Shown here: positions 1 through 9,963 of the stretch, piece by piece
Numbering within the stretch: position 1 is the stretch's first letter
Layout: every line of letters begins with the position of its first letter
Notes under the pieces: model-generated
What the model saw: only the letters and a program-made list of their open reading frames with translations
Database searches by the model: none
What the model was told of the DNA's origin: nothing
Assembly (NCBI GenBank): GCA_018669475.1
Contig: JABHCC010000090.1
Location: forward strand, 1 to 49,358
Direction: 5' to 3'
Origin: Bacteroidota bacterium
GTDB taxonomy: Bacteria > Bacteroidota > Bacteroidia > Bacteroidales > UBA12481
Length of the DNA: 49,358 bases
Translations under genes and position numbers: made by a program

Positions 1-2223
1 AGGACAAGCAATAATAAATCCGATGAGAACCCACTTCAGAAAATCAATATTTAACCAAACCATAACTTGCCAGATGCTTGATCCGTTTATCTTCCTTATC
101 CCGATTTCTTTTGTTCTTCTTTCAGTGGCGTAAGTTGCCAGCCCAAGAATTCCTAATAGTGCAATTATCATAGATAAGAAAGAAAAATACAGAATGATCT
201 TCCCCAGTTGATTTTCATATTGGTATTTCGAGGACAGTTGGTCTTCGAAATAAGTAAAGGAGAAGCCCCTGTTGCCCCTGAATTTGATCCAGGTATCCTG
301 AATAAATCGGATGGTTTCTGCCTTATTATGCTCACTTATCTTAATACTCAAGCTAATAATGGCCTCAGGATTATTGTGGATCAATATGGGTTCAATCTGA
401 TGATGCAATGACTTGAAATGGAAGTCTTTGACTATTCCTATAATTGTGTAATTTTTATTTAGTCGCTGACCTATTGGATCTTCAAGACCCATTAATTCTA
501 CTGCTTTTTCATTAATTACAACCGGGATTGAGTAGGTGAAGGATTTACCCTTGTTTTTCGCCTCGTGACTCTTTTGAGAATTTGTCCAATAATCTGTATA
601 GCTGTACCTTAGAAAGTCTCCACTAATCATTTCTAGCTTATACGTATCCACAAAATCCTGATCTACCAATACATTTCGCATTTTTACTGAATCACTTGAA
701 CTCATTCCAGGCCAGCCCACGGTAGTCATCCAGTTGCCATCCAACGGCATACTGGCGCAGGCCGAAGTACTAAGAATGCTTGGGTTCTTTTTCAATTCTG
801 TTTTAAATTCATCAATTGAGTACCACAAACCAGTTGGGACGACCAGCACATTCTCTTTACTCAGACCCAGGTCCTTATTCTTAATGTAGGATAATTGTTT
901 CAGGATAATTCCAGATGCTGAAATCATGAAGGTGGCAGCAATAAACTGGATGACCACGATAAGCGAAATAAAACGGGCTCTTGATCCGGAAGGATTGCCC
1001 CCTTTAAAAATCAGAACAGGATTAAAGGAAGTCAGATATAAGGCAGGATAAATGGCAGAAATAATTCCAACTACAAGTGCAATTCCTAGTAGAGAGCCGA
1101 TCAGGCCAGGTGAAAGGCTCCACGAAATAGATTTACCGGCCAGATCATTGAACCATGGCAGAAGAATGGATACTAACAATATGGCCATTGCCATAGCAAG
1201 CATGGTCTGGAAGATCGTCTCCCCAAGTATCATGCCTCCTATTCTCGTTTTGGATGCACCAACAGTTTTCCACATGCCAATTTCAGTAGCTCTTTCAGAT
1301 GAGCGAGCAGTCGTAAGAGCTGTAAAATTGAAAGCTGCCATTAAAAGAATTAAAACAGCCATCCCGGAAAAAATCCAGAGGTATTTTTTATCTCCTTGGT
1401 TTTTATCGTATTGATAATTGTAATCGCTATTTAAATGGATGTCAGAAATCGCTTGAAATGTCAGGCGATCAGATCGATTGGCATATTTAAGAATCAGCTC
1501 TGACAATTGATCTCTAACCTGATCGCCCAACACAACTCTCTTTCTAAGCTTCATGTAAACGCTGGTTCGCTCGCCAGTTTTCCAGTTGGAGTTGAAAGTG
1601 TTGCTTAAAAAGCGATTGTTTTCCATTAGCGTTATCATCCCAAAATCTAAATGAGTTTGGTCGGGTATTTTGATAACTCCCCCGACAATATATTTTTTTG
1701 TGCCAAAATATTTACTGATCACGTTTTTTCCCAGAGCTGATTCATCACCAAATAATTTTTTAGCAACATCCTCATTCAGAACGATTGCATTGGGTTGATT
1801 CAAAGCAGTTTTTGAATTTCCTTCAATAAACTTCAAGCCTGTGAAAATCTCAAAGAAGTTTTTATTAGTGTAGGCAGGTATAATTTCAATAGTTCTTTCA
1901 TCCACTTCCAATGGCATCATAGACTCATGCTTGATGAAGGTTGATGTTTCGATCTGAGGGAAATCTTTTATTAGAACATTTGCAAGTGGAATTACACTCA
2001 TGGGAGTCTTGATAATTTCCTGTCCCTGCTTCTTAAGAGTGACTACCCTGTAGATGCGATGATGATCATCGTGCATGGTATCAAATGATAATTCATCATA
2101 TACCCACAAATAGATTAACAGGCTGGCAGTTATACCTATGGTAAATCCTAGTAGGGTTACCAATGAGTAGATTGGTTTTTTCCGGAGGGTCCAGATAAAA
2201 TGAGATATATGGTGCTTCAACAT
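1..2223 (-). CDS. FtsX/MacB-type ABC transporter permease, C-terminus cut by window edge
   Basis: An uninterrupted reading frame of 741 codons starts at the ATG at 2223 and is still open at base 1. The start MLKHHISHFIWTLRKKPIYS is followed by a first membrane helix (about residues 20-42) and a YDELSFD segment typical of Bacteroidota MacB_PCD permeases. A periplasmic domain follows, then an FtsX-type membrane block containing ERATEIGMWKTVGAS, a second periplasmic part, and a final FtsX block with RRTKEIGIRKINGSS. It lies 6 nt behind the propeller gene at 2230, so it is the eighth gene of the operon. It is only distantly related to the two permeases at 5134 and 7564. I infer that it shares the single ATPase at 9964. 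The missing end should be only a few dozen residues. Confidence 0.9.
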   Translation of the reverse strand, partial: MLKHHISHFIWTLRKKPIYSLVTLLGFTIGITASLLIYLWVYDELSFDTMHDDHHRIYRVVTLKKQGQEIIKTPMSVIPLANVLIKDFPQIETSTFIKHESMMPLEVDERTIEIIPAYTNKNFFEIFTGLKFIEGNSKTALNQPNAIVLNEDVAKKLFGDESALGKNVISKYFGTKKYIVGGVIKIPDQTHLDFGMITLMENNRFLSNTFNSNWKTGERTSVYMKLRKRVVLGDQVRDQLSELILKYANRSDRLTFQAISDIHLNSDYNYQYDKNQGDKKYLWIFSGMAVLILLMAAFNFTALTTARSSERATEIGMWKTVGASKTRIGGMILGETIFQTMLAMAMAILLVSILLPWFNDLAGKSISWSLSPGLIGSLLGIALVVGIISAIYPALYLTSFNPVLIFKGGNPSGSRARFISLIVVIQFIAATFMISASGIILKQLSYIKNKDLGLSKENVLVVPTGLWYSIDEFKTELKKNPSILSTSACASMPLDGNWMTTVGWPGMSSSDSVKMRNVLVDQDFVDTYKLEMISGDFLRYSYTDYWTNSQKSHEAKNKGKSFTYSIPVVINEKAVELMGLEDPIGQRLNKNYTIIGIVKDFHFKSLHHQIEPILIHNNPEAIISLSIKISEHNKAETIRFIQDTWIKFRGNRGFSFTYFEDQLSSKYQYENQLGKIILYFSFLSMIIALLGILGLATYATERRTKEIGIRKINGSSIWQVMVWLNIDFLKWVLIGFIIACP

Positions 2224-2229
2224 GATCTT

Positions 2230-3750
2230 CTATTGCTTAATTAGGATAATTAAAAGTTCATTTGGACCTATTCTGTTAGCAATATCAATTAATTCCTTGC
2301 TTTTGATTTCAGATTTAGGGATCTCCTTTTTTAGAGAAGCCCCGGAGAATTTCATATAAGGAATACCTGTTTCAGTTATCCCATCAGGCCAAAAATCCAG
2401 ACCGTAATCTATGTCGTTCACAATTCCTTTCCTCGCAGGAGTTGGCCATGACAGAGCTTCTTTTTGAATAATAGGCTTGGAATCCAACATAATATGGATT
2501 AAATCTCCTGATCTTTTTATATAAACGGCACGATTGAATTTCAGAGTTCCTTTTCTTGCTGTTTTAGGACAGACGTAATCCTGAGTATATTGAACGAATA
2601 TATGTGCAGCAGATTCTATAATATCACTATGTACAAATTTATCCACCAGATTATATTTAGGATTAATTCCTTCCATGCTTGACGAAATCCCCCTTTCACC
2701 AAAATCAATTGTGAATTTAGGAATGAGTTTGTTAGGTGGTTCCAAAATGAAAGTTGTATCATTGAACCGAGGTCGGTAATGAAAAATGCCGTTTAAATAA
2801 TGTATATCACCACGTTCAACTCCCCGGGCTACTGAATTTGAAAAGTTCTCTATAGGGTCATAATCCTGGAATACGCAGGTAGTATCATCAGTATAAGATT
2901 TACTAACAAAAACATTTTTCATTTTTTCTCTGCTCAGCTTATCCGGAATTGTACCAAAGGTTTTTTCATCAAGGGGATAATGATTTGTTCCCTTATAATC
3001 CATATTGAAAGATTTCAAAACGCTTCCTATAGGATTTCCCTTTTTGTTTTCAAGCTCAGTGTATAATCCGGGAACAACATCCATATCCCTTATCGGATCG
3101 AACATCATCAATTGATTTATCTCATTCGGATAATCCTTGTAGAGATACACAAGCTTATCACCTATAGCATTAATATCTCCCTTACTTCCATAAAACAACA
3201 TCATTGATTCTTTGCTTATATACCTCAAGCTAGTTCTTCCATCATGCTGATAATGATCTGTAGTACCAACACATATCTTTTTTAAGAAATTACCATCATG
3301 GTCGAAGCAGGCTATACCAAGCGGCCAGTTTACATATATATAATTTGGAGTGAATACAAGGGAGCTCTCTTCGACAACGAGACTGGTATCACCAGGAATA
3401 GAAAGATATATGTATTCGAGCTTATTGCTGATTTCCGATAGTTTTAATTGCCGAACAAGCTCCCGTGATTTGATAATATCCAGTGAAATTAAGGGCTTGG
3501 TTTGTCTTGCCTTTTTGTCTTCTTTAAAACTTATTCCAGTGGAAGCATCCGGGCTTCCTTTTAGTTTAATCTGTTCTTGCAGCAAGCTGTCTTTTTGCTT
3601 CTCCTCCAAGATGATTTTATTGCTGAGACTGGCCTCGTCAGTTTTTAACCTATTACCACGATTGCAGGCACTTGCCCCAATTATCAAGATTGGGATCACA
3701 AATGTCAAAATTAGTTTGGTTAAACCAGAGATTATTTTTTGTCGGTTCAT
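2230..3750 (-). CDS. 6-bladed beta-propeller lipoprotein (operon copy 2)
   Basis: This 506-residue protein has a long hydrophobic N-terminus ending in a lipobox-like GASAC (Cys29), so it is probably a lipoprotein. After a charged linker comes the family signature KLSEISNKLEYIYLS, seen in the same place in the other three propeller genes of the window. PNKLIPKFTIDFGERG and a C-terminal FWPDG...SGASLKKE block are shared with its upstream neighbour at 3747, so the two are a duplicated pair. The start codon overlaps the neighbour's stop (ATGA), implying translational coupling. Unlike the copies at 17083 and 47272 it has no GxGPxEY motif. Function is unknown. Its place between ABC permeases suggests an envelope partner of the transporter. 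The call as a propeller rests on family resemblance. Confidence 0.8.
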   Translation of the reverse strand: MNRQKIISGLTKLILTFVIPILIIGASACNRGNRLKTDEASLSNKIILEEKQKDSLLQEQIKLKGSPDASTGISFKEDKKARQTKPLISLDIIKSRELVRQLKLSEISNKLEYIYLSIPGDTSLVVEESSLVFTPNYIYVNWPLGIACFDHDGNFLKKICVGTTDHYQHDGRTSLRYISKESMMLFYGSKGDINAIGDKLVYLYKDYPNEINQLMMFDPIRDMDVVPGLYTELENKKGNPIGSVLKSFNMDYKGTNHYPLDEKTFGTIPDKLSREKMKNVFVSKSYTDDTTCVFQDYDPIENFSNSVARGVERGDIHYLNGIFHYRPRFNDTTFILEPPNKLIPKFTIDFGERGISSSMEGINPKYNLVDKFVHSDIIESAAHIFVQYTQDYVCPKTARKGTLKFNRAVYIKRSGDLIHIMLDSKPIIQKEALSWPTPARKGIVNDIDYGLDFWPDGITETGIPYMKFSGASLKKEIPKSEIKSKELIDIANRIGPNELLIILIKQ

Positions 3751-5141
3751 TTTGCCAGTATTACTACAATATCATTATCTGCGAGTCCATTAATTCTCTT
3801 TGAAACAGACTTTTTCTTGAAATCTGCACCAGAGAGGTACATGAATGGGAAGCCCTCTTCATTTACTCCGTCTGGCCAGAATGGAAGTCCTCCGTCAAGA
3901 TCGTTCTGAATTCCGTCTTCTGTTGATTTAATACTACTGATATGGTGAATCTGGTGATTAGATTTGTCAATCAGAGTAAAAAAGTTTCGATCCTCTGGTC
4001 GATAGTATCCCCAAATAGCACGATTGCGGGAGTATACATAGAACAGGTGTCTTTCGGTTTCATACAACTCGTAGCCAATATTCTTTCCCTTCAAACTATT
4101 GGAAGAAATCAATCCTTCCATAAGCTGAACCTTTCTGACTCCGAAATCGAAAACATAGGTTGGGAGTAGTCGGTTTGGAGGAATAACTCTGAAAAGTGTA
4201 TCGTTATGAGCGGGCTTAAAAGAAAAGGTCTTTTTATAGTGATACTTGAATTCATTATCCGTATTCCGGTAGGGTCCCCCCGGGTAATCGCGGATACGGT
4301 CATAATCTTTAAATTGACAAAGAGTATCCCCCGAAGGACCATAAAGAGTGAGCAGATCCCCTTTCGTTCCTGAAAGCCACTTATTTTCAAAAGCTGCCCA
4401 TAATCCATCTCCTAATTGATAAAAGCCAAGCTTGTTAATAAACTCCATTCCCTGAACCTCCTTGATTCTGGTTCCTGCTGCAGGATTTTCTGAGATTGTT
4501 TCTCCCAATTGGATGTGCGCAGACAGCCCAAGATCCGGATCAACTCTGATGACACTTTCTTTTTTCTCAGGGCCATTGTGAAAATGATAAATAAATGAAT
4601 CATTAAATAATGATATATCGGTAAATGGGATTCCAACTAATTCTTTTATCGCGAATCCTGATGGCTGACCATTCCTCATCGACAATCCCCGGTTCTTCAA
4701 GACAGTTTTAATGTGATTACCCTGGCGATCAAAAAGTTCTACTCCGTGAAGACCATAACAAACTATTATATCAGTACCCATTGCTACAGATACCCTGGGT
4801 ATAAAAAGTGTTGAATCCCTGGAAGTTTTTATAACAATGTACTCCAATTCAGAAGCAATCTCTGACAATTTGTATTCCCTTACAGGAAGAGTATCGGGAA
4901 ACTGGAACACCACAGGCGGCCGGTTTGGATCAACTGAACGATTCTCCTGATATCGAAAACCCTGAGGTAGGCTGGCCAGGGAGTCGCGTAATAATTGGGC
5001 TATTTTCTCCTCCTCAGTTTTCTGACTCTCTTGCACATTGATCTGAGAAATCAATTTATCTTCTGAGACAGAGGGATCCTTGTGATTTATGCAATTGGTG
5101 CATATCAATATTAGAGTAATAATGTTGAATAATCTATTCAT
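3747..5141 (-). CDS. 6-bladed beta-propeller lipoprotein (operon copy 1)
   Basis: This 464-residue protein begins MNRLFNIITLILICTNC, a lipoprotein signal with Cys17. The family signature YKLSEIASELEYIVIKT is near residue 90. PNRLLPTYVFDFGVRKV and the C-terminal FWPDGVNEEGFPFMYLSGAD block match the next gene in the operon. The ATG overlaps the last 8 nt of the permease at 5134, and its own stop overlaps the start of the gene at 2230, so three genes are translationally linked. 6-bladed propeller proteins are numerous in Bacteroidota and mostly of unknown function. Here the context is membrane export, not polysaccharide use. I cannot assign a ligand. Confidence 0.82.
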   Translation of the reverse strand: MNRLFNIITLILICTNCINHKDPSVSEDKLISQINVQESQKTEEEKIAQLLRDSLASLPQGFRYQENRSVDPNRPPVVFQFPDTLPVREYKLSEIASELEYIVIKTSRDSTLFIPRVSVAMGTDIIVCYGLHGVELFDRQGNHIKTVLKNRGLSMRNGQPSGFAIKELVGIPFTDISLFNDSFIYHFHNGPEKKESVIRVDPDLGLSAHIQLGETISENPAAGTRIKEVQGMEFINKLGFYQLGDGLWAAFENKWLSGTKGDLLTLYGPSGDTLCQFKDYDRIRDYPGGPYRNTDNEFKYHYKKTFSFKPAHNDTLFRVIPPNRLLPTYVFDFGVRKVQLMEGLISSNSLKGKNIGYELYETERHLFYVYSRNRAIWGYYRPEDRNFFTLIDKSNHQIHHISSIKSTEDGIQNDLDGGLPFWPDGVNEEGFPFMYLSGADFKKKSVSKRINGLADNDIVVILAK

Positions 5142-7536
5142 ATCTAAGTGCTTCTACCGGATTTCGGGAGGCTGCTCTATAGCTTTGTGTAATCACTGTA
5201 AGAACTGAGATCAGCAGGGTGAAAAGTCCTGCCAGGGCGAAAATCCACCAAGATAATGGAGCTTTATGGGCAAATCCTTCAAGATATTTTAATATTCCAA
5301 ACCAGGCCACCGGAACGGAAATGATAAAAGCAATGGTTAACAAAACAAATACCGGTTTAACCAGGAACAAAACAGTTTCCCATATCCCTGAACCATTGGC
5401 TTTGCGAATGCCGATTTCTTTAAATCTCTGTTGCACATCGTAGATGGAGAATGAGTATAAGCCAAGAGAAGAAATAATAAGGGCAATGAGCGTGAAAATG
5501 CCATAGATCTGAACCATTTTCTTGTCTTCAATGTATAGTTGAGCTACGTCGTCCTCTACAAAATGATATGAGAAAGTTTTACCGGGATTGACTTTGTCGT
5601 AAAGGTTTCTGAGAAATTCTACGGATGCAGTTTCCTGCCCTTCCGTTATTTCAAGCATTAAATCATTATCCTCTTTATCATCAAAATAATATAAGACAAG
5701 AGGTTGCGTTGTTTTCGACAAATGGTCAAATGAGAAGTCCTCAAATACTCCAATTACATTAAATGGTCTCTTTTCTGCCCCCCAATATCTGTTTGCAACA
5801 CTACTTTTTGTAAGATCTTCAATATCGAAGAAGCGCTTTGCAGTTTGATTGATGACTATTTTGTTGCCACGGCTTTTATCCTTTTTTTGTTCGAAGAAAC
5901 GTCCTTCTACCATTTGAATTCCATATAGATCTTTGAAAATCGGAGTCACCGCATTTCCGCTGGCATCAAGATAATCCTGTTCTGATAAAGTATTTTTCCA
6001 GGGAGCCGTGTGGTGGATTAATGGAGAGTTTCCAAAACAGAGGTGATCAAGAAAGGGATTTTTGTTGATCTCATCAACGACAAATTGCTGATTAGATTTT
6101 TGATTTTTTTGCTTTTCACTGAAGACTTCATAAGCTTGTTTTTGCTCCTCGCCCTGAAGCCCCCAGTCCATTTCAGCACGAGTGAAGAATGGGATACTGA
6201 TGATTCGGCTCTGTTTGAATCCCATGTCCGACTTCAACATGAAATTTAATTGTTTGATAAAGAAGAGTGATATCACAATTAAACTTATCGTCACACAATA
6301 TTGCGCAGTCATTGAAATGCGACGTGCCAGCAAGGCTCGCCTCCCCGTTGACAATTCTTTTATAAATCTGATTGGATCTATTTTATTGAAGCGGAGCGAC
6401 GTAATGGAAGAACTTAATAAAATCAACAACACTGAAATAGCAAGTAGCAATATCAAGTCTTCAACAGGGTAAACAGGCAGGTTCTTTCCTAGAAACACAG
6501 GAACATAGGATGATAGTATGGAATAAATAAGAATAACAAGTAATGCACTAATTCCCACGGAGAAAATGTTCTCCTTCAGAAAAAGTCTGGCCAAATATGC
6601 TCGTCCTGCTCCATGAATACAGAGGATTCCAATCTCTTTTGCCCTTTTCTGTAAGGTCACCTGATAAATATTCAGGTAATTAAAAGTGCTGACCGCGAAT
6701 AGTAAAAAGGCGATCAGAAATAGAATTTTTAATGATTGTTTGCTCCCGTGCTGAAAGAAAAGAGCTTGTGATGAACCATCTTGTCCAAAATATAGATTAC
6801 GAAATGCATGATATTCCAAAATGCTTTCAGAGAATTGTTCATGGTCCTTGCCTACATTTCTTATTTTATCATTAAAGGCTTTCAGATCTGCGTTTTCATT
6901 GAACTGAGCGAAAGCAACAGATCCATTTGACCAAAAATTCTTTGCCTTCGCAGAAACAAGGGCATGTATTAGAAAAGAGCTATTGCCTGGGGTATCATCC
7001 AGTATTCCCACCACGGTAAAACGTCTGCCAAAGAGATCCAGTTTTTGTCCAACAGTGGCGGTAGTTCCATAGAACTTTTCCGAAAGCTCTTTGGATAGAA
7101 TAATGGCATTCGGATTTGTAACGAGCTCTTCGTAATTACCCAGGAATAAAGGGATATTAAAAATCATTGGAAAAGTAGAATCGATAGCTAAAAGCGGTGT
7201 TTTATAAATATTTTGGTCGATGCCAATCTCAGCAATTCGCTGAAAATGAACCTCAGTTCCAGCCTTAATCTCAGGGTAATCTGTATGGTCTAAATTAAAA
7301 AACATTATGGGGCTAAAAACGCGTGGCTCACTTAGAGGCGTCGTCCTGATAGTTGCATAGTGGATCTGCTCATAATTTTCGTGAAACTTATCTGTATTCC
7401 ATTCATGAAGAACAATTTTGAGCAGAATAAATGTACTGGCCAGACCCAGGGAGAGGCCAAGAATATTTATAATATTATAGACCCTGTTTGCTTTAAGGCT
7501 GCGAAGTATTTGAGATAGGGCTGAAATTATTATCAT
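5134..7536 (-). CDS. FtsX/MacB-type ABC transporter permease (paralogue B)
   Basis: This 800-residue permease has the full two-half Bacteroidota layout. There is an N-terminal helix (about 22-42), a periplasmic MacB_PCD domain, an FtsX block starting near residue 270 with QKRAKEIGILCIHGAG, a second N-terminal-like helix after LLARRIS, a second periplasmic domain, and a final FtsX block with QQRFKEIGIRKANGSG ending in NPVEALRYE. It is clearly paralogous along its whole length to the gene at 7564, from which it is separated by 27 nt. It has no ATPase domain, so it must use a separate one, presumably that at 9964. MacB-like systems move substrates from the periplasm or inner-membrane outer leaflet through a TolC channel. 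The substrate here is unknown. Confidence 0.93.
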   Translation of the reverse strand: MIIISALSQILRSLKANRVYNIINILGLSLGLASTFILLKIVLHEWNTDKFHENYEQIHYATIRTTPLSEPRVFSPIMFFNLDHTDYPEIKAGTEVHFQRIAEIGIDQNIYKTPLLAIDSTFPMIFNIPLFLGNYEELVTNPNAIILSKELSEKFYGTTATVGQKLDLFGRRFTVVGILDDTPGNSSFLIHALVSAKAKNFWSNGSVAFAQFNENADLKAFNDKIRNVGKDHEQFSESILEYHAFRNLYFGQDGSSQALFFQHGSKQSLKILFLIAFLLFAVSTFNYLNIYQVTLQKRAKEIGILCIHGAGRAYLARLFLKENIFSVGISALLVILIYSILSSYVPVFLGKNLPVYPVEDLILLLAISVLLILLSSSITSLRFNKIDPIRFIKELSTGRRALLARRISMTAQYCVTISLIVISLFFIKQLNFMLKSDMGFKQSRIISIPFFTRAEMDWGLQGEEQKQAYEVFSEKQKNQKSNQQFVVDEINKNPFLDHLCFGNSPLIHHTAPWKNTLSEQDYLDASGNAVTPIFKDLYGIQMVEGRFFEQKKDKSRGNKIVINQTAKRFFDIEDLTKSSVANRYWGAEKRPFNVIGVFEDFSFDHLSKTTQPLVLYYFDDKEDNDLMLEITEGQETASVEFLRNLYDKVNPGKTFSYHFVEDDVAQLYIEDKKMVQIYGIFTLIALIISSLGLYSFSIYDVQQRFKEIGIRKANGSGIWETVLFLVKPVFVLLTIAFIISVPVAWFGILKYLEGFAHKAPLSWWIFALAGLFTLLISVLTVITQSYRAASRNPVEALRYE

Positions 7537-7563
7537 CGCTTCATTTCTTTTGAATTATATATT

Positions 7564-9960
7564 CTATTCATATCTAAGTATTTCAACCGGATTACGGGTG
7601 GCAGCCTTATAACTCTGAGTTATTATAGTGAGTATTGAGATGATTAAAGTAAAGAGCCCGGCCAGGGCAAAGATCCACCACGATAATGGAGCCTTATTGG
7701 CGAATTCTTCCAGATATTTTAGAATGCTTATCGAGGCTACAGGAACCGCGATAACAAAGGCAATTGCCAACAAAGCAAACACAGGTTTTATTACAAACAG
7801 AATTGTTTCCAATATTCCAGAGCCATTCACTTTGCGAATGCCAATTTCTTTGAAGCGCTGCTGCACGTCGTAGATCGAGAAACTAAATAATCCGAGAGAC
7901 GAGATAATCAAGGCAATTATTGTGAATAACGAATATACCTTAACTAGTTTTTCATCTTCTTCATAGAGTTGATCAATTTCATCCTGAACAAAATGATACT
8001 CAAAGGTTTTGCCGGGATTAACCTTCTCAAATAAATTTCTGAGGAAATCTATTGTTTCAGCTTCCTTTCCTTCCAAAATCTCCAACATGAGGTTATTTTC
8101 TGTTTTATCACCAAAGAAATACATTACCATTGGTTGGATTTCTCTGGACAAATGATCAAAAGAAAAATCTTCGACGACACCTAGTAGTTCCCAACCGGCA
8201 CCCCAATAGCGGCTCGCAAATTTCACTTTGGAGATATCATCTATACCGTAAAAAGCCTTTGCTGATTCATTAATAACAACTTTATGTTGACGGCCCTTAT
8301 CCTTATCTTTTTCAAAAAATCTCCCTTCAAGTACTTTAAGTCCAAATAAATCAATACCCTCGGGAGAAACATCCCACCCATCAGCATCCATGTAATCCTG
8401 TTCTGAATTCATGTTTTTCCAGGGAGACGAGTTGTTTTCTAAGGGAGAGGAGCCAAAGCTGAGATATTGAACATTAGGATTTGCATTAATCTCATCAACA
8501 ACAAATTGTAGGTTTGATTTCAGGATTTTCAACTTCTCACCTAGGTTTTCCATGGCTTTCTTTCTATCCTCATCGCTTTCTCCTGGTTGACGTTCATAGC
8601 GAATCCTTAAAAAGAATGGGGCACAAATAATATTCTTACTCTTGAATCCCATTTCGGATTGTAGCATGAAATTCAACTGCTTGACAAAGAATAGTGAAAC
8701 AATAATTAGTACAATGGTTAGGGCATATTGAAAACCTGTTGAAATTCGTCTTGCAAGCAAGGCTTTTACACCAGTTGATATTTCCTTAATATAAACAATA
8801 GGACTTATTTTCCTGAACCTTAAAGCGGTAATGGTTGATGTTGTAATGATCAGGATAAGAGAAATGATAGCCAGCAAAATAAAATTCTGAAAAAAAAGCA
8901 TTGGTAAATCCTTCCCCAGAAAGAGAGGAATATATTGATCGAGCAGTGAGAAAATAAGCAGAACCAGCAAGGCACTGACCCCAATTGAAATACAATTTTC
9001 CCTTAAAAAGTATTTAGCAAGATACTTTGATCCAGCACCGTGAATGCATAATATGCCAATCTCCTTTGCACGCTTCTGCAGAGTCACAAGGTAAATATTC
9101 AGATAGTTTAGGGTTCCAACAATAAAGAGCAGTCCTGCGATCAGCAATAATACTTTCAGCATTTTATTGTTGCCATGATGGATAAGTTCACCATGGTAAT
9201 CCTTGACATTTGTATCAAAGTAGAGTTGTTCAAACGGCATGCATTCCTGAATTCCTTCAGGAGACTGAGAATGATCACGTGCAAGAAATTTGATTTTATC
9301 ATTTAGTTCAATCAAATTAACATTGTCATTAAGTAAAATAAACTCAGCTCCCACATATGACCAATTATGGAAACCATCAGGTACAATAGCCTTCAGGTGA
9401 ATAGAACTATTCCCCGGGGGATCATCCAGCACACCTACTACCTTGAGCTTTTTGTTTTCCAACTCCAATGTTTCTCCAACAGACATTAATGTTCCAAACA
9501 ATTTTTCTGAAACTTTTTTTGATAGAATGATACTGTTTAGGTTTTCAAAAAGATTATCATAATTTCCATACAACAATGGGAAATTGAACACTTTGTTGAA
9601 AGCAGAATCAACAACTGTTATGGGCATTTTATAGTAGTTATCGCCAACAGTAATTTCGCCAACAGGAACTTGTTCTAAAGCAGTTTCAAACTTAATCTCA
9701 GGATAATCTGAGACATCCGTTTTTCCAAAATTAATCCATGAATGCCTTGGAACGCTCAATGGTGTAATCCTTATTGTTGAATAACATATCTGATTATAAT
9801 TCTCATGAAATTTATCTGTATTTTTTTCATGTAAAATAATCTTAAACAGGATAAAGGTACTGGCGAGGCCCAGAGAGAGCCCCAGGACATTAATGATATT
9901 GTATAAGCGATTGGCCTTTAGATTCCTAAAGGTCTGCGACAGGGCAGAAACGAAAACCAT
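7564..9960 (-). CDS. FtsX/MacB-type ABC transporter permease (paralogue A)
   Basis: This 798-residue protein shares its layout with the permease at 5134: first helix near 22-42, periplasmic domain, FtsX block with QKRAKEIGILCIHGAG, second periplasmic domain, and a final block with QQRFKEIGIRKVNGSG ending NPVEILRYE. The membrane parts and termini are nearly identical between the pair, while the periplasmic parts differ more. That is what one expects if a duplicated permease is diverging in partner or substrate recognition. The start lies 3 nt after the ATPase stop at 9964. The two could form a heterodimer with one ATPase pair, or two alternative homodimers; the sequence does not decide between these. 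Confidence 0.93.
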   Translation of the reverse strand: MVFVSALSQTFRNLKANRLYNIINVLGLSLGLASTFILFKIILHEKNTDKFHENYNQICYSTIRITPLSVPRHSWINFGKTDVSDYPEIKFETALEQVPVGEITVGDNYYKMPITVVDSAFNKVFNFPLLYGNYDNLFENLNSIILSKKVSEKLFGTLMSVGETLELENKKLKVVGVLDDPPGNSSIHLKAIVPDGFHNWSYVGAEFILLNDNVNLIELNDKIKFLARDHSQSPEGIQECMPFEQLYFDTNVKDYHGELIHHGNNKMLKVLLLIAGLLFIVGTLNYLNIYLVTLQKRAKEIGILCIHGAGSKYLAKYFLRENCISIGVSALLVLLIFSLLDQYIPLFLGKDLPMLFFQNFILLAIISLILIITTSTITALRFRKISPIVYIKEISTGVKALLARRISTGFQYALTIVLIIVSLFFVKQLNFMLQSEMGFKSKNIICAPFFLRIRYERQPGESDEDRKKAMENLGEKLKILKSNLQFVVDEINANPNVQYLSFGSSPLENNSSPWKNMNSEQDYMDADGWDVSPEGIDLFGLKVLEGRFFEKDKDKGRQHKVVINESAKAFYGIDDISKVKFASRYWGAGWELLGVVEDFSFDHLSREIQPMVMYFFGDKTENNLMLEILEGKEAETIDFLRNLFEKVNPGKTFEYHFVQDEIDQLYEEDEKLVKVYSLFTIIALIISSLGLFSFSIYDVQQRFKEIGIRKVNGSGILETILFVIKPVFALLAIAFVIAVPVASISILKYLEEFANKAPLSWWIFALAGLFTLIISILTIITQSYKAATRNPVEILRYE

Positions 9961-9963
9961 AGA

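Noticed and set aside
208-1414. Plus-strand ORFs at 208-411 and 1052-1414
   Set aside because: They lie opposite the continuous 741-codon permease frame and have no family features.
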